From JACRBR01 sp964371355 (GTDB lineage: Bacteria > Chloroflexota > Dehalococcoidia > DSTF01 > JACRBR01), in the NCBI GenBank assembly GCA_964371355.1, contig CAYJMG010000001.1:248001-312000 (forward strand): DNA of 64,000 nt, written 5' to 3'. A program made the position numbers and the translations under genes. This document shows, piece after piece, positions 6,957 through 15,576 of the stretch. The notes below the pieces were generated by a model that saw only the letters and a list, made by a program, of their open reading frames with translations, was not told the DNA's origin and did no database searches. Each line of letters begins with the position of its first letter. The stretch's first letter is position 1.

Positions 6957-9113
6957 CTACGGCGGGAACGCCGCCGTCAGCACGGTGTCCCCGTTGAGCA
7001 CGTACATCACGCCCGCGCCCTCGTCTACGCTCACCGCCCGCAGATCGGTGAAGCTCGCGCTCACGATCTGCCGCAGGAAGCGGCCGTCGCTGCTGGCGAC
7101 GATGATCCGCTTGTTGCCGGTGTCCGCCAGCACGATGCGGTTCGAGCCCGGCAGCACCGACATCGACGCCGGCGACACGAGCGGGCTGTCGATGCCGGCC
7201 AGCGAGAAGTCCGCCTCGGCCTTCAGCACAAACCGCCGCACACCCTTCTTCGCATCGAGCACGAAGACATCCTGCGCCACCGCCAGCTCCGTCGCATCGG
7301 CCAGATCGGCCTGATCCAGCAGCGCCGTCCGCTCGCTGTCGAAGCCGCCTTCGCCGGGCAAGTAGCGCCACACCTGGTTCTGGCCGCGGTCCAGCACGTA
7401 CAGGTTTCCCGCCGCGGCGGCGATCGCGTCCATCGAGCCGAGGCTGTCGGCGGCGCGCACCGCGAGCGGCAGCGTGCCCTGGCCGGGGAAGTAGGCGAAG
7501 GCCTGCCGCTGCTCGTCGAGGATGATGAGGCTCTCGGTCTGATCCGACCAGACGATCTCGACGGGCCGCGCGGCGGTGAGCAGGTTGACCGTCCCGCCCT
7601 CCTCGAGCACCGTCTCGGGCGCCCCACCCGCCGTGGGGACGCGCAGCACGCGCTTGCCCTCGATGTCGAGCACGTAGGCCGCGTCGCCGCCAAGCGCGAT
7701 CTGCGTCGCACCCAGGTCGCCCGTCACGAGCTGCGCGAGGTCCGCCACGACGGTCGCATCCTTGACCTCGTACACCGCGTTCAAGACGTTGAGAGCGGCT
7801 GTAACGTCGGACTGCAGCGCCTGGACTTCCGCGTTGTCATCGTGGATCTTCGTAGCGTCGTCCAGCTTCGCGCGGGCATCGGTCAGCAGTTGGCGCTTGA
7901 GGCCGGGATCGTTGGTCGCCTGGGCGCGCGCATTCGACTCTCGCGCGGTGGCCACGAGCGACGTGAACTTGTCCTCGCGGCTCTCCTGCACTGACCCCGG
8001 GAGCTGCCAGTAAGCGATGAGGCCCAGCACAACGAGGGCGAGCGCGGCGAACACCGCCAGCCTCGGCACGCGGAACTGCGGGATCGCCGCTCCCGCGCCC
8101 GTTGACTTGCGATAGCGCGGCGCGGAGCCGCCATCCCGCAGCTTCACCGCCGGAGCCGGTGACGGCGCCGTCGATTCGTGTATCTCGTGGACCTGCTCGA
8201 TCACGGGCCGCACAGGCGGTACCCAGGCATCGCCGACCAACCCTCCGCTCAGCGCCTCGGCAGCGATCGAAGCCCTGCCTGGTTCGGTTGGGTTCTCCGG
8301 CGCGCCGACGGCAACCGGCACTCCCTGCGCCGGCAGCGCGGGATCCTCGTGCGTCAGTGGTGAAGGCTCGGCGTCCGGGGCGCCGCCTCCTGTCGTGAGA
8401 AAGTCGGGTGGCGTATCGAGCGGTTCGTCGAAACAGGAGATCAGGACGAGGGCGAGGTCAGGTTTGTCCTTGCAGAGGAGGTAGAACTCGGGCAGCACCC
8501 TGTCGGCGTCCTGCGCCATGACGCGCTCGACGTGGTCGGCCTCCACGAACGTATCCAGCGACGACGACGCGATCAGGACGAGGTCGCCGGGCTCCAGCGC
8601 GATGCGCGTGAGACGCGGCGTGAAGTCGTCGTCCGTGCCAAGGGCGTGCTCGAAGTCCGGATGCTCGGCCTGGAGACGTCGCATCGTGCCGTCGGCCCTG
8701 CGCACATACGCGAGGCTGGGCCCCACCTGCGCGAGGTAGGCGTCCGTGCCCGAAAGCGCCAGGCAGCTCCCGCCCGCGCCGACTCGATGCTCCGGCAGGC
8801 TCTTGCTGTTCCAGTCGAGCAGGTGCTGGTGCGCGGCTCGCAGAGAGCGCGTGAGTGCGCCCGTGAGCGAGAGTGCGTCCTTGCGATAGAGCCGCGAGAT
8901 CACCTCGACGAGTTGCGAGGTATAGGGAACGCTGGCCGGCGACGCAGGCTCCACGAGCACGTACAACTCGTCGGGCTCGTCATCCGGCCGCTGGCGAATG
9001 AGTGAGCTGAGCCAGGGTCCGTCCTCCTCCACGTGGCCATCGGTCACGCAGAAGCGCCCTACCCACGTCTTGGCCGCCATGCCCCTCCGCAGGCGCGCGA
9101 TCCGGCGCGCCAC
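6957..9113 (-). CDS. Membrane protein: PP2C-like domain + TM + coiled coil + beta-propeller
   Basis: 718 residues. Residues about 12-240 resemble a PPM/PP2C phosphatase fold (GAGGSCLALSGTDAYLAQVGPSLAYV, LEPGDLVLIASSSLDTFV). However, the metal-binding Asp motifs (DGxGG type) are not evident, so catalysis is doubtful. A Pro/Ala-rich linker (about 245-345) leads to one membrane helix (about 352-370, LAVFAALALVVLGLIAYW). A predicted coiled coil (about 380-440) follows, then a C-terminal set of propeller-like repeats (AAYVLDIEGKRVLRVP, NLYVLDRGQNQVWRYLP, RIVLADTGNKRIIVASSDG). This suggests a cytoplasmic regulatory head and an extracytoplasmic propeller. Start could be 9113 or 9080 (MAAKTWVG). Confidence 0.75.
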   Translation of the reverse strand: MARRIARLRRGMAAKTWVGRFCVTDGHVEEDGPWLSSLIRQRPDDEPDELYVLVEPASPASVPYTSQLVEVISRLYRKDALSLTGALTRSLRAAHQHLLDWNSKSLPEHRVGAGGSCLALSGTDAYLAQVGPSLAYVRRADGTMRRLQAEHPDFEHALGTDDDFTPRLTRIALEPGDLVLIASSSLDTFVEADHVERVMAQDADRVLPEFYLLCKDKPDLALVLISCFDEPLDTPPDFLTTGGGAPDAEPSPLTHEDPALPAQGVPVAVGAPENPTEPGRASIAAEALSGGLVGDAWVPPVRPVIEQVHEIHESTAPSPAPAVKLRDGGSAPRYRKSTGAGAAIPQFRVPRLAVFAALALVVLGLIAYWQLPGSVQESREDKFTSLVATARESNARAQATNDPGLKRQLLTDARAKLDDATKIHDDNAEVQALQSDVTAALNVLNAVYEVKDATVVADLAQLVTGDLGATQIALGGDAAYVLDIEGKRVLRVPTAGGAPETVLEEGGTVNLLTAARPVEIVWSDQTESLIILDEQRQAFAYFPGQGTLPLAVRAADSLGSMDAIAAAAGNLYVLDRGQNQVWRYLPGEGGFDSERTALLDQADLADATELAVAQDVFVLDAKKGVRRFVLKAEADFSLAGIDSPLVSPASMSVLPGSNRIVLADTGNKRIIVASSDGRFLRQIVSASFTDLRAVSVDEGAGVMYVLNGDTVLTAAFPP

Positions 9114-9403
9114 CGCACTGTTCGTGGTTGTGCGCCTGCCGCGGCGGCTCCGGTTCGTGCGATCGCGCCAGCGCGCACGGGCGCGGTGGGAGCGGATGCC
9201 GGAGGTTGGGTGATGCCCGTGGCCGCGGCCGGCCCTGGTTTCGGAGCATTATACGCCCCGTGCGCGCGAGCGGCAGGCCACACCCGCGCGAGGCATTGAT
9301 TATGTCGCCGCCCGAACAGGAAGCGGCGCAGGGTGCGGCCCCGGGATGGGGCCGTCGCATCGCGCCGATTGCCGCGGGCGCCGCCCGCCCATAGCATGCG
9401 GTC

Positions 9404-10300
9404 ATGGAGCAACTTCGCACATGGTTCGGGGCGTTGCGGCCGGTGTCGTTCACAGCGTCCGTCATCCCCGTACTGGTGGGGACCTCCATCGCCGCGGAGG
9501 ACGAGTTCCACGCGCTCCTCTTTGTGCTGGCGCTGTTCGGCTCGGTGGCCATCCACGCGGGCACGAACCTGGTGAACGACTACTTCGACCATGTCAAGGG
9601 GACGGACAACGCGGAGTCGCTGGGCCAGTCGGGTGTGATCCAGCGCGGGCTCCTCTCGCCCCGCGCGGTGTTGGCGGGCGGCATCGTTGCGTTCGCCGCG
9701 GGCGGAGCCGTCGGGTTGACCATCACGGCGATGACTGGCTGGCCCGTGCTGGCGCTCGGCATCGCCAGCGTGCTGGCGGGCTACTTCTACACCGCGTCGC
9801 CGTTCTCGCTGGCCTACCGGGGCCTCGGCGAGGCGGTTGTCTTCGTGTTCATGGGGCCCGTAATCGTCATGGGCGCGTACTACGTGCAGCTCGAGCTGTT
9901 CGCGTGGGAGGCGTTCGTCGCGTCCGTGCCGGTCGGCCTCCTCGTCGCGGCGATCCTCCACGCCAACAACGTCCGTGACATCGAGAACGATCGCCGCAAC
10001 CACAAGTGGACACTCGCGGCGCTGGCGGGACGGCCGCTGGCGGACTACGAGTTCATCACACTCACGCTGGGGGCGTACGCCGTTGTCCTGGCGATGATCC
10101 TCGCCGGCGCGGCGCCGTGGCCGGTGCTGATCACGCTGCTGACGCTGCCTTTGGCCGTGCGCCTGGTGCGATTCGAGATGCGGCAGACCGGCGCGCGGGC
10201 GCTGAACGTCGTGCTGGCGCAGACCGCGGGCCTCCACATGCTGTTCGGAACGCTGCTGGCAGCCGGATTCGCGATCGCAGGGGTGGCGGATATCGGCTAG
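9404..10300 (+). CDS. menA: 1,4-dihydroxy-2-naphthoate polyprenyltransferase
   Basis: 298-residue integral membrane UbiA-family prenyltransferase that attaches the isoprenoid tail in menaquinone biosynthesis. The first Asp-rich prenyl-diphosphate motif is GTNLVNDYFDHVKGTD (about 53-68); the second is NNVRDIENDRRN (about 189-200). The rest consists of about nine hydrophobic helices. The opening sequence (RTWFGALRPVSFTASVIPVLVG) is characteristic of MenA. No other men gene is nearby. The stop overlaps the convergent SufR-like regulator gene by 4 bp. Menaquinone use agrees with the cytochrome bc operon at 39-43 kb. Confidence 0.93.
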   Translation: MEQLRTWFGALRPVSFTASVIPVLVGTSIAAEDEFHALLFVLALFGSVAIHAGTNLVNDYFDHVKGTDNAESLGQSGVIQRGLLSPRAVLAGGIVAFAAGGAVGLTITAMTGWPVLALGIASVLAGYFYTASPFSLAYRGLGEAVVFVFMGPVIVMGAYYVQLELFAWEAFVASVPVGLLVAAILHANNVRDIENDRRNHKWTLAALAGRPLADYEFITLTLGAYAVVLAMILAGAAPWPVLITLLTLPLAVRLVRFEMRQTGARALNVVLAQTAGLHMLFGTLLAAGFAIAGVADIG

Positions 10301-10935
10301 CGGCCGTTGCCGGCGGATGTCACCACGCGCGGGCGCACACGGAAGGCGCAGCTGTCGTCGCCGCGGAGCAGGCTCGAACTCAGGCGAGCGTCGGCGCCGG
10401 CGAGCTGACGCACGTACTCGACGTCGAGCGCACAAACGGCGCTGTTCTTGGTCGCGACGTTCCAGAACGGGCAGGTGTGTTTGTGTATGAGGTAGTCCTC
10501 GCCCACCCAGCCCGCAGCGACGACGTCGCCACTGCCGGCCATGATGCGCGTCGTCTCCTCGAGCCGATCGAGCGCCGACTTCCCTTCGAGGCGCGCGACG
10601 TGCGGGCGGGCGAAGCGGGCGGCGACACTCTTCAGAAGCTGTTGCAGCGTCTCGGGACCCAGGAGGCCGCGTGCCTCCTCGATGAGGGCGTTGGCGAGAT
10701 CGTCGTACATCTTGGGATAGAGGGCATCGCCCGCGGGCGTGAGGCGGTAGACGAGCGCGGGCCGGCCGACATGGCCGCGTTCCTCGGTGGCGCGCACGAG
10801 CCCATCGCGCTCTAACACGGTGAGATGCTGACGGATGCCGGTGGACGTGAGGCCGAGGTGCTCGCCGAGGTCTTTCACGGAGGCGTGGGCGCGACGGCGC
10901 AAGTAGTCGAGGATTTCCTGGCGAGTAGCCTGCAC
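10297..10935 (-). CDS. SufR-like winged-helix regulator with Fe-S-type cysteines
   Basis: 212 residues from a GTG at 10935 (AAAGGGCG upstream; a -10-like TATAGT lies at 10965-10970). The N-terminal winged helix (about 1-75) reads ASVKDLGEHLGLTSTGIRQHLTVLERDGLV and GRPALVYRLTPAG, as in DeoR/ArsR-like SufR proteins, which repress iron-sulfur assembly genes using a [4Fe-4S] sensor. The C-terminal sensor has Cys-x12-Cys-x13-Asp-x13-Cys (CPFWNVATKNSAVC onward). Classical SufR uses four Cys, so here an Asp occupies the third ligand position. No suf genes are in the window, so the target is unknown. A longer TTG start at 10959 is possible. Confidence 0.8.
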   Translation of the reverse strand: MQATRQEILDYLRRRAHASVKDLGEHLGLTSTGIRQHLTVLERDGLVRATEERGHVGRPALVYRLTPAGDALYPKMYDDLANALIEEARGLLGPETLQQLLKSVAARFARPHVARLEGKSALDRLEETTRIMAGSGDVVAAGWVGEDYLIHKHTCPFWNVATKNSAVCALDVEYVRQLAGADARLSSSLLRGDDSCAFRVRPRVVTSAGNGR

Positions 10936-11065
10936 GGGACGCCCTTTCCGCTGTATCAACTTCTACTATAGCATCGCCATGTAGCCCCCTCGCAGGGCCG
11001 ATCGGCCGGGATATCGGTGCCTCGCACAAGAGATCGTGGGGCCCGGCCAGCCACGGAGGCGCATC

Positions 11066-11371
11066 GTGAGCGCGAAACACACACCCGTAAGCGGCGAATT
11101 CGGCGAGGAGAAGGTCCGGAGCGCATTCGCCTGCGAGGGTCTCACCCCGCACGAATGGTCCAACGGGCCTGGCGACGTCTACGGCACGCACCACCACCCG
11201 TACCACAGGGTGCTGTACTGCCTCCGCGGTTCGATCACCTTCCGCCTCATGGCAACCGGCGAAGCGATCGAGCTGCACCCGGGTGACCGCCTCGACCTCG
11301 AGCCCGGCACCGACCACGCCGCCGTCGTCGGCCCGCGCGGCGTCACCTGCATCGAAGCGCCGCGACCCTGA
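11066..11371 (+). CDS. Single-domain cupin protein
   Basis: 101-residue protein from a GTG start at 11066 with a well-placed GGAGG (11055-11059). The cupin motifs are visible: first motif GTHHHPYHRVLYCLRGSITF (three adjacent His plus a later His as likely metal ligands), then LHPGDRLDLEPGTDHAAVVGP as the second motif. Such small cupins bind a metal ion and may act as isomerases, dioxygenases or binding proteins; nothing in the sequence decides which. It stands alone between the divergent SufR-like gene and a secreted glycosidase-like gene. Confidence 0.82.
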   Translation: MSAKHTPVSGEFGEEKVRSAFACEGLTPHEWSNGPGDVYGTHHHPYHRVLYCLRGSITFRLMATGEAIELHPGDRLDLEPGTDHAAVVGPRGVTCIEAPRP

Positions 11372-11474
11372 CGGCGCCGGCCCGTCCGCACCCCAATCTG
11401 CGAGCACAGATCCCCCAACAGCAGTCGATTCTTTGAGCAGGGTCAGCGGCGACTGCCGCGCTTGCTTGTCGTCC

Positions 11475-12920
11475 ATGCGTTCCAGGGGTGGGGTCTTGCA
11501 CCGAGTCCTTTTGATCGCGCTGCTTGCTGGCCTCGCGACCGTCGCATTGACGACCGCTGGCACGGAGGCGCGAAAGCGTCCGCGACCTCCGAACACCAGC
11601 GGCGTCACTGCAGCCGCGCTGCCCGGGCTTCCCCCCGGATGGCCGGCGACGATGCAGATCGGCTCCGCCGATAGCCCCGGCGGCGCTGCGGCGTTGAAGG
11701 CGACGGCGCCGTTCGGGTTCCGCTACCAGTACCTGGCGGGCGGCGTGAACACGGGCAACGGCTGGGCGAATTGGAACACGAACGGGCAGTTCGTCACCTA
11801 CTACATCCAGGACTCCGTCGCGAACGGCATCATCCCCGTATTCCCCTACTACCAGATCCGGCAGTCGAACCCCGGCGCGTCGCAGTACGAGCCGGACGGC
11901 GTCTACAACAACCTGCAGAACACCAGCACGATGACGGTCTGGTTCAACGACCTGAAGCTGTTCATGCAGCGGGCGGGCGCATTCCCGGACGACATGGTCG
12001 TCCTGCACGTCGAACCCGACATGTGGGGCTACATGGAGCAGCGCTCCACGAACGACGACGCCACGACCGTCTCGGCCAAGGTGTCGGCGACGGGACTGAG
12101 CGAGCTATCGGGTCTGCCGAACACCGTCGCGGGCCTCGCGCAGGGTGTGCTGCGGCTGCGCGACCAATACGCGCCCAACGTCGTCCTGGCCTACCACCTC
12201 AGCGTGTGGGGCACGAACTACGACATCATCTACGGCGACTACACCGACGCTCAGCTCGACGCGCTGGCCAACCGCGGCGCCGCCTTCTACACCTCGCTGG
12301 ACGCCAACTTCGACGTCGTCTTCACCGACCAGCTCGACCGCGACGCCGGCTACAGGCAGTACATCGACGGCAATCCGGACGCCTGGTACGACGCCGATGA
12401 CTATCGCAAGACGGTGCGCTTCCTCGGGACCTTCGTCCGGGCCGCCGCCAGGCGCGTCGTCATCTGGCAGATCCCGCTCGGCAACACGAAGATGCGTGCG
12501 ATGGACAACACCTGGGGCCACTACCAGGACAACCACGTCGAGTGGCTGTTCGACGAGCCTGCGCGCACCCACCTGGCGGACTACGCCAACGCTGGCGTGG
12601 TGGCGTTCCTGTTCGGCGGCGGCGCCAGCGGCACGACCTGCGCCTGCGACGCGATGGGCGACGGCGTCACCAACCCCTCGCCAATCAACGGGAACACCCT
12701 CACCTCCCTCTCGGCCGACGACGACGGCGGCTTCTTCGACCACAAGTCCGCAGCCTACTACACCGCCGGCGCCATGCCCCTCCCCGGCATCGCCCCGCTC
12801 CCCACCACGACCCCCACGCCCACCCGAACACCGACCCGCACGCCCGCACGTACCCCGACGCCAACAGCCACGCCCGAGATCCGCATCCCCCGCAACGAGA
12901 CGCTGGTGCCGTTGCCCTAG
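11475..12920 (+). CDS. Secreted protein, putative TIM-barrel glycoside-hydrolase-like
   Basis: 481 residues from ATG 11475. A signal peptide (about 1-34, VLLIALLAGLATVALTTAG) is followed by a large domain rich in Trp, Tyr and Asp. It has strand/acid pairs typical of beta/alpha-barrel hydrolases: GIIPVFPYYQI, DDMVVLHVEPDMWGYMEQ, NVVLAYHLSVWGTNYDI, FDVVFTDQLDRDAGY and VVIWQIPLGN. Acidic residues in HVEPDMWG and FTDQLDRD are candidate catalytic residues. The C-terminus carries a Thr/Pro repeat stalk (TPTPTRTPTRTPARTPT) ending in a short tail, as in cell-wall or surface spacers. I cannot assign a GH family number. No operon partners are evident. Confidence 0.7.
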   Translation: MRSRGGVLHRVLLIALLAGLATVALTTAGTEARKRPRPPNTSGVTAAALPGLPPGWPATMQIGSADSPGGAAALKATAPFGFRYQYLAGGVNTGNGWANWNTNGQFVTYYIQDSVANGIIPVFPYYQIRQSNPGASQYEPDGVYNNLQNTSTMTVWFNDLKLFMQRAGAFPDDMVVLHVEPDMWGYMEQRSTNDDATTVSAKVSATGLSELSGLPNTVAGLAQGVLRLRDQYAPNVVLAYHLSVWGTNYDIIYGDYTDAQLDALANRGAAFYTSLDANFDVVFTDQLDRDAGYRQYIDGNPDAWYDADDYRKTVRFLGTFVRAAARRVVIWQIPLGNTKMRAMDNTWGHYQDNHVEWLFDEPARTHLADYANAGVVAFLFGGGASGTTCACDAMGDGVTNPSPINGNTLTSLSADDDGGFFDHKSAAYYTAGAMPLPGIAPLPTTTPTPTRTPTRTPARTPTPTATPEIRIPRNETLVPLP

Positions 12921-13088
12921 TACGCCAGTGCGCCCCATCCGGGATGTTCGTTGCTCCCGCGCCGTGAGCATCCGACAATAGTGCGTTACCGAGGGGATTC
13001 TGAATCGGGCCGGATCTGTCGAGAATGACCGTAGAGAAGCCGGCGGCGGCCCTTGAGCCGCGCCCGCAAGCGAATCTGGAGGAGCATC

Positions 13089-13709
13089 GTGCACCCGAAA
13101 CTGGAGCGTGAGAAGTTCCTCGTGCGGCAAAAGCACATGTCCTGGATGAAGTCGAAGTACTACGTGTTCGACGAGGCCGGCAACCATCTGTTCTACGTCG
13201 AACGTCCGGCGGGCCGCGTCTTTACGCCCGGGCATATCACGATCTTCGAGGACGACTCGGCCGCACAGGCTGTCCTGACCCTGAAGCAGGAATCAGGATT
13301 CGGGGCCCTCAGCCGGAAGTTCGCGCTGGTAGACGAAGCCGACGGCTCGCTCGTCGCGCGCTTCCACCGTGACAACATCAAGTCGTGGCTGCGCCGCCAC
13401 TGGCAGGTGCTCCACCATGACGGGTCCGTGATCGCGCACGCCAGGGAGGACTCCCCCGCGATCGCCGCGCTGCGTCGCATCTTCGAGTGGGTGCCGTACG
13501 CCAGCATCGTCGTCGGATTCATCCGGACGAACTTCCATCTCTCCCGCATCGACGAGAGCGGCAACGAAGTGCACGCCGGCACCTTCAACCGCAAGTTCAG
13601 CATCGGCGACAAGTACGCCCTCGACCTCAGCGACGACGCGGCCCGGCTGCTCGACCGCCGCATCGCGCTCGCGCTGGGCATCCTGCTCGACACCGGCGAA
13701 GCGCGGTAG
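13089..13709 (+). CDS. LURP-one/scramblase-like (tubby-fold) protein
   Basis: 206 residues from a GTG at 13089 preceded by GGAGGAG (13078-13084). The pattern FLVRQKHMSWMKSKYYVFDEAGNHLFYVER, with later WQVLHHDGSVIAHA and SRIDESGNEVHAGTFNRKFSIGDKYALDL, resembles LURP-one-related and phospholipid-scramblase-like domains (a closed beta barrel around a central helix). No clear catalytic residues are expected in this group. An earlier in-frame start at 13053 lacks a ribosome site. Identification is by sequence character only, so the fold call is moderate. Confidence 0.6.
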   Translation: MHPKLEREKFLVRQKHMSWMKSKYYVFDEAGNHLFYVERPAGRVFTPGHITIFEDDSAAQAVLTLKQESGFGALSRKFALVDEADGSLVARFHRDNIKSWLRRHWQVLHHDGSVIAHAREDSPAIAALRRIFEWVPYASIVVGFIRTNFHLSRIDESGNEVHAGTFNRKFSIGDKYALDLSDDAARLLDRRIALALGILLDTGEAR

Positions 13710-13827
13710 GCTCAGTGCGTCAGTGGGCCAGTCGGTAACGACCGGTCGCTGGTCGATCGTTTCTTCAGCGGCCTTGGTCGGTGGTACGATCGCGACAGGC
13801 TGGTATGTTGAACACTGAGGTGGAGCG

Positions 13828-14031
13828 ATGTGCCGAAGCATCAAGCGCCTGCGTGAGCGCGATGAAGTAGCCCCCGAAGACGCGATCCGCGAAGCCGCCC
13901 TCCAGTACGTCCGCAAGATCTCCGGATACCGGCAACCATCGCCGAAGAAGGCGGCGGCGTTCGAGGCCGCGGTGGACGAGATCGCAGCGGCCAGCGCGCG
14001 GCTGTTGGAGGGGATTACGACTAAGGACTGA
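13828..14031 (+). CDS. DUF2277-domain protein
   Basis: 67-residue protein beginning MCRSIKRLRE and continuing DAIREAALQYVRKISGYRQPS and AAVDEIAAASARLLEG, which is the standard pattern of DUF2277. Members are short, soluble, mostly helical and of unknown function, with the second residue Cys strongly conserved. The start has GGTGGAG a few bases upstream. It lies between the LURP-one-like gene and the frameshifted convergent hydrolase. Confidence 0.88.
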   Translation: MCRSIKRLRERDEVAPEDAIREAALQYVRKISGYRQPSPKKAAAFEAAVDEIAAASARLLEGITTKD

Positions 14032-14055
14032 ACCGACTCGAACACGCGTTACGCC

Positions 14056-14929
14056 TCAAGCCGCCGGCGGGACACTGATGACGAACCGCCGCAGCACGTG
14101 CGAGAACCTTTGCGGCTGCTCGAACCAGGGCAGGTGACCCGCCCTGTTGATGATCGCACGCTCGGCGAGCGGCAGCGCTTCGGAGCGAAGCGATCGCGGA
14201 GGACGGTCGTGGGTCGCGGTCGCCGTGCATGATGAGCGCGGGGATGTACAGCGCGCTGCAGCGCGCGATCATCGCCGATTCGTCCTCCACGGGACGCACT
14301 AGTCTGTTGACTTCGAAGTTCGGGATGAAACCGCTGGTGAGCATCTCCTGTGAGTCGCGGCGGCCGGCGGCCAAGTCGACGTAGTCCCTCATCCACGTCA
14401 GCACGCAGTACTCGCGGTCTTCGTCTGGCGTACGCGTGCGTGTACGAAGTTCGTCCCAGCGCGCAAACGCACCTGCTTTTTCGAGGCGCCGGCGACGGTT
14501 CTCCCAATAGGCGTCCCGCCACGGGGAGCCGATTCCGGTGCCTGAGATGTACACGAGCGCGCGTGTACGGTGGGGATGCTGGAGTGCGTATTCCAACGCG
14601 AGAGCCGCGCCCCACGAATGGCCGGCGACAATCCAGCGATCGTAGCCGAGGTGCACGCGGATTGCATCGAGATCGTCGACGAAGCGTTGGGCGTTGTACT
14701 GTGGCGTGAGGCTCGAGCGACCGGCCCCGCGTTGATCCCACCGGTGGACGCTGGCGATGTCATCCAGCATCGCTGCGACCGGAGCGAGGTAATCCCACGT
14801 GCCGGGGCCGCCGTGGTTGAAGACGATCGGGGTACCTTCGCCGGTGGCGGCGGTCCACAGCCACGCGCAGTCTGCGGTGGTGACGAAGGTGATTGTCTCG
14901 CCGACCATTGGCTCTGAACCTTCAGCCAC
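14056..14929 (-). pseudogene. Alpha/beta hydrolase (proline iminopeptidase-like), frameshifted near the 3' end
   Basis: The main frame starts at 14929 and has the hydrolase hallmarks: IVFNHGGPGTWDYLAPV (oxyanion HGGPG), HRWDQRGAGRS, the nucleophile elbow AGHSWGAALALEY and, near the end, IMHGDRDPRP. After about 14205 this frame degenerates and continues to 14021. A +1 shift restores SEALPLAERAIINRAGHLPWFEQP, which contains the catalytic His, and ends at a TGA at 14056. A single-base indel around 14190-14210 therefore splits a once intact gene. Whether this is a true mutation or a sequencing error cannot be told here. The intact protein would be about 290 residues. Confidence 0.8.
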
Positions 14930-15035
14930 CGCATTAGGTTGACCACCGGGCCGAGCTGAAGCTCAGCGGGTACTTTCGGTGTCCGCGCCCACGACGGTCG
15001 GTTCGAAATGTTACCCTACGCCTAGGAGTGTGCGC

Positions 15036-15167
15036 ATGGTCGCGAAGCATGAGCCAAAGGTGAAGGTCGAGAAGCCCGCGAAGCTTGACGCCAAGAGGGC
15101 GAACAAGGTCATTAAGCGTGTCATGGAGGACAACGTCGCGTGGCTGAAGGACATGGCGAAGCGGTAG
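15036..15167 (+). CDS. Small basic protein, possible antitoxin partner of the Doc-like gene
   Basis: 43 residues (MVAKHEPKVKVEKPAKL, then a helix with ANKVIKRVMEDNVAWLKDMAKR), Lys-rich and probably helical. The ATG at 15036 has an AGGAG at 15024-15028. The next frame, encoding a Doc-type Fic protein, overlaps its 3' end, an arrangement usual for type II toxin-antitoxin pairs, but I recognise no antitoxin family. The role is inferred from position only. Confidence 0.5.
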   Translation: MVAKHEPKVKVEKPAKLDAKRANKVIKRVMEDNVAWLKDMAKR

Positions 15168-15576
15168 ATTGGCTGGATGCGTTCGTTGAGATGTTCGGAG
15201 CCTTCACGCGAAGGCTCTCGATCTATCCGGTGGGCTTGATGGCGAGCATCCGGAGAAGCTCCAGGCGGCGTGTGCTCGGCCGTTCCACACTGCTTTCGGC
15301 GAGTTCCTCTATCACACCTCCTGGGAGATGAGCGCAGCGCTTCTGCATGGGATCGTGACCGGCCATGTGTTCGTTGACGGCAACAAGCGGACAGGATCCC
15401 TATCGTCGCTCTGGCTGCTCACAGCCCTCAATCATTCGATCGAAGAACCATCTTCGTTGCAGATCAGGTTGCTCGGCGAGCTGGCCGTCGAGAAGGCGTC
15501 AGGCGGCGTGACGGTCGAGGACGTGGCCTTCTGGCTCGAGCAGATCTTCGCACCGCCCGACGACAGATCAGCCTGA
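15140..15576 (+). pseudogene. Doc/Fic-type toxin, frameshifted in its N-terminal part
   Basis: The second frame encodes LHAKALDLSGGLDGEHPEK, then ARPFHTAFGEFLYHTSWEMSAALLHGIV and the Fic motif HVFVDGNKRTG (near 15365-15400), where Doc proteins have HxFxDANKR or HPFxDGNKR. Doc-type toxins phosphorylate EF-Tu. Upstream the frame hits a TGA near 15187, whereas the preceding frame (from GTG 15140) reads VDWLDAFVEM. Joining them needs a one-base shift around 15190-15215. No ATG start exists in the second frame before 15328. The gene is thus either broken or affected by a sequencing error; a truncated product from ATG 15328 (82 residues) would keep the Fic motif. Confidence 0.65.
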
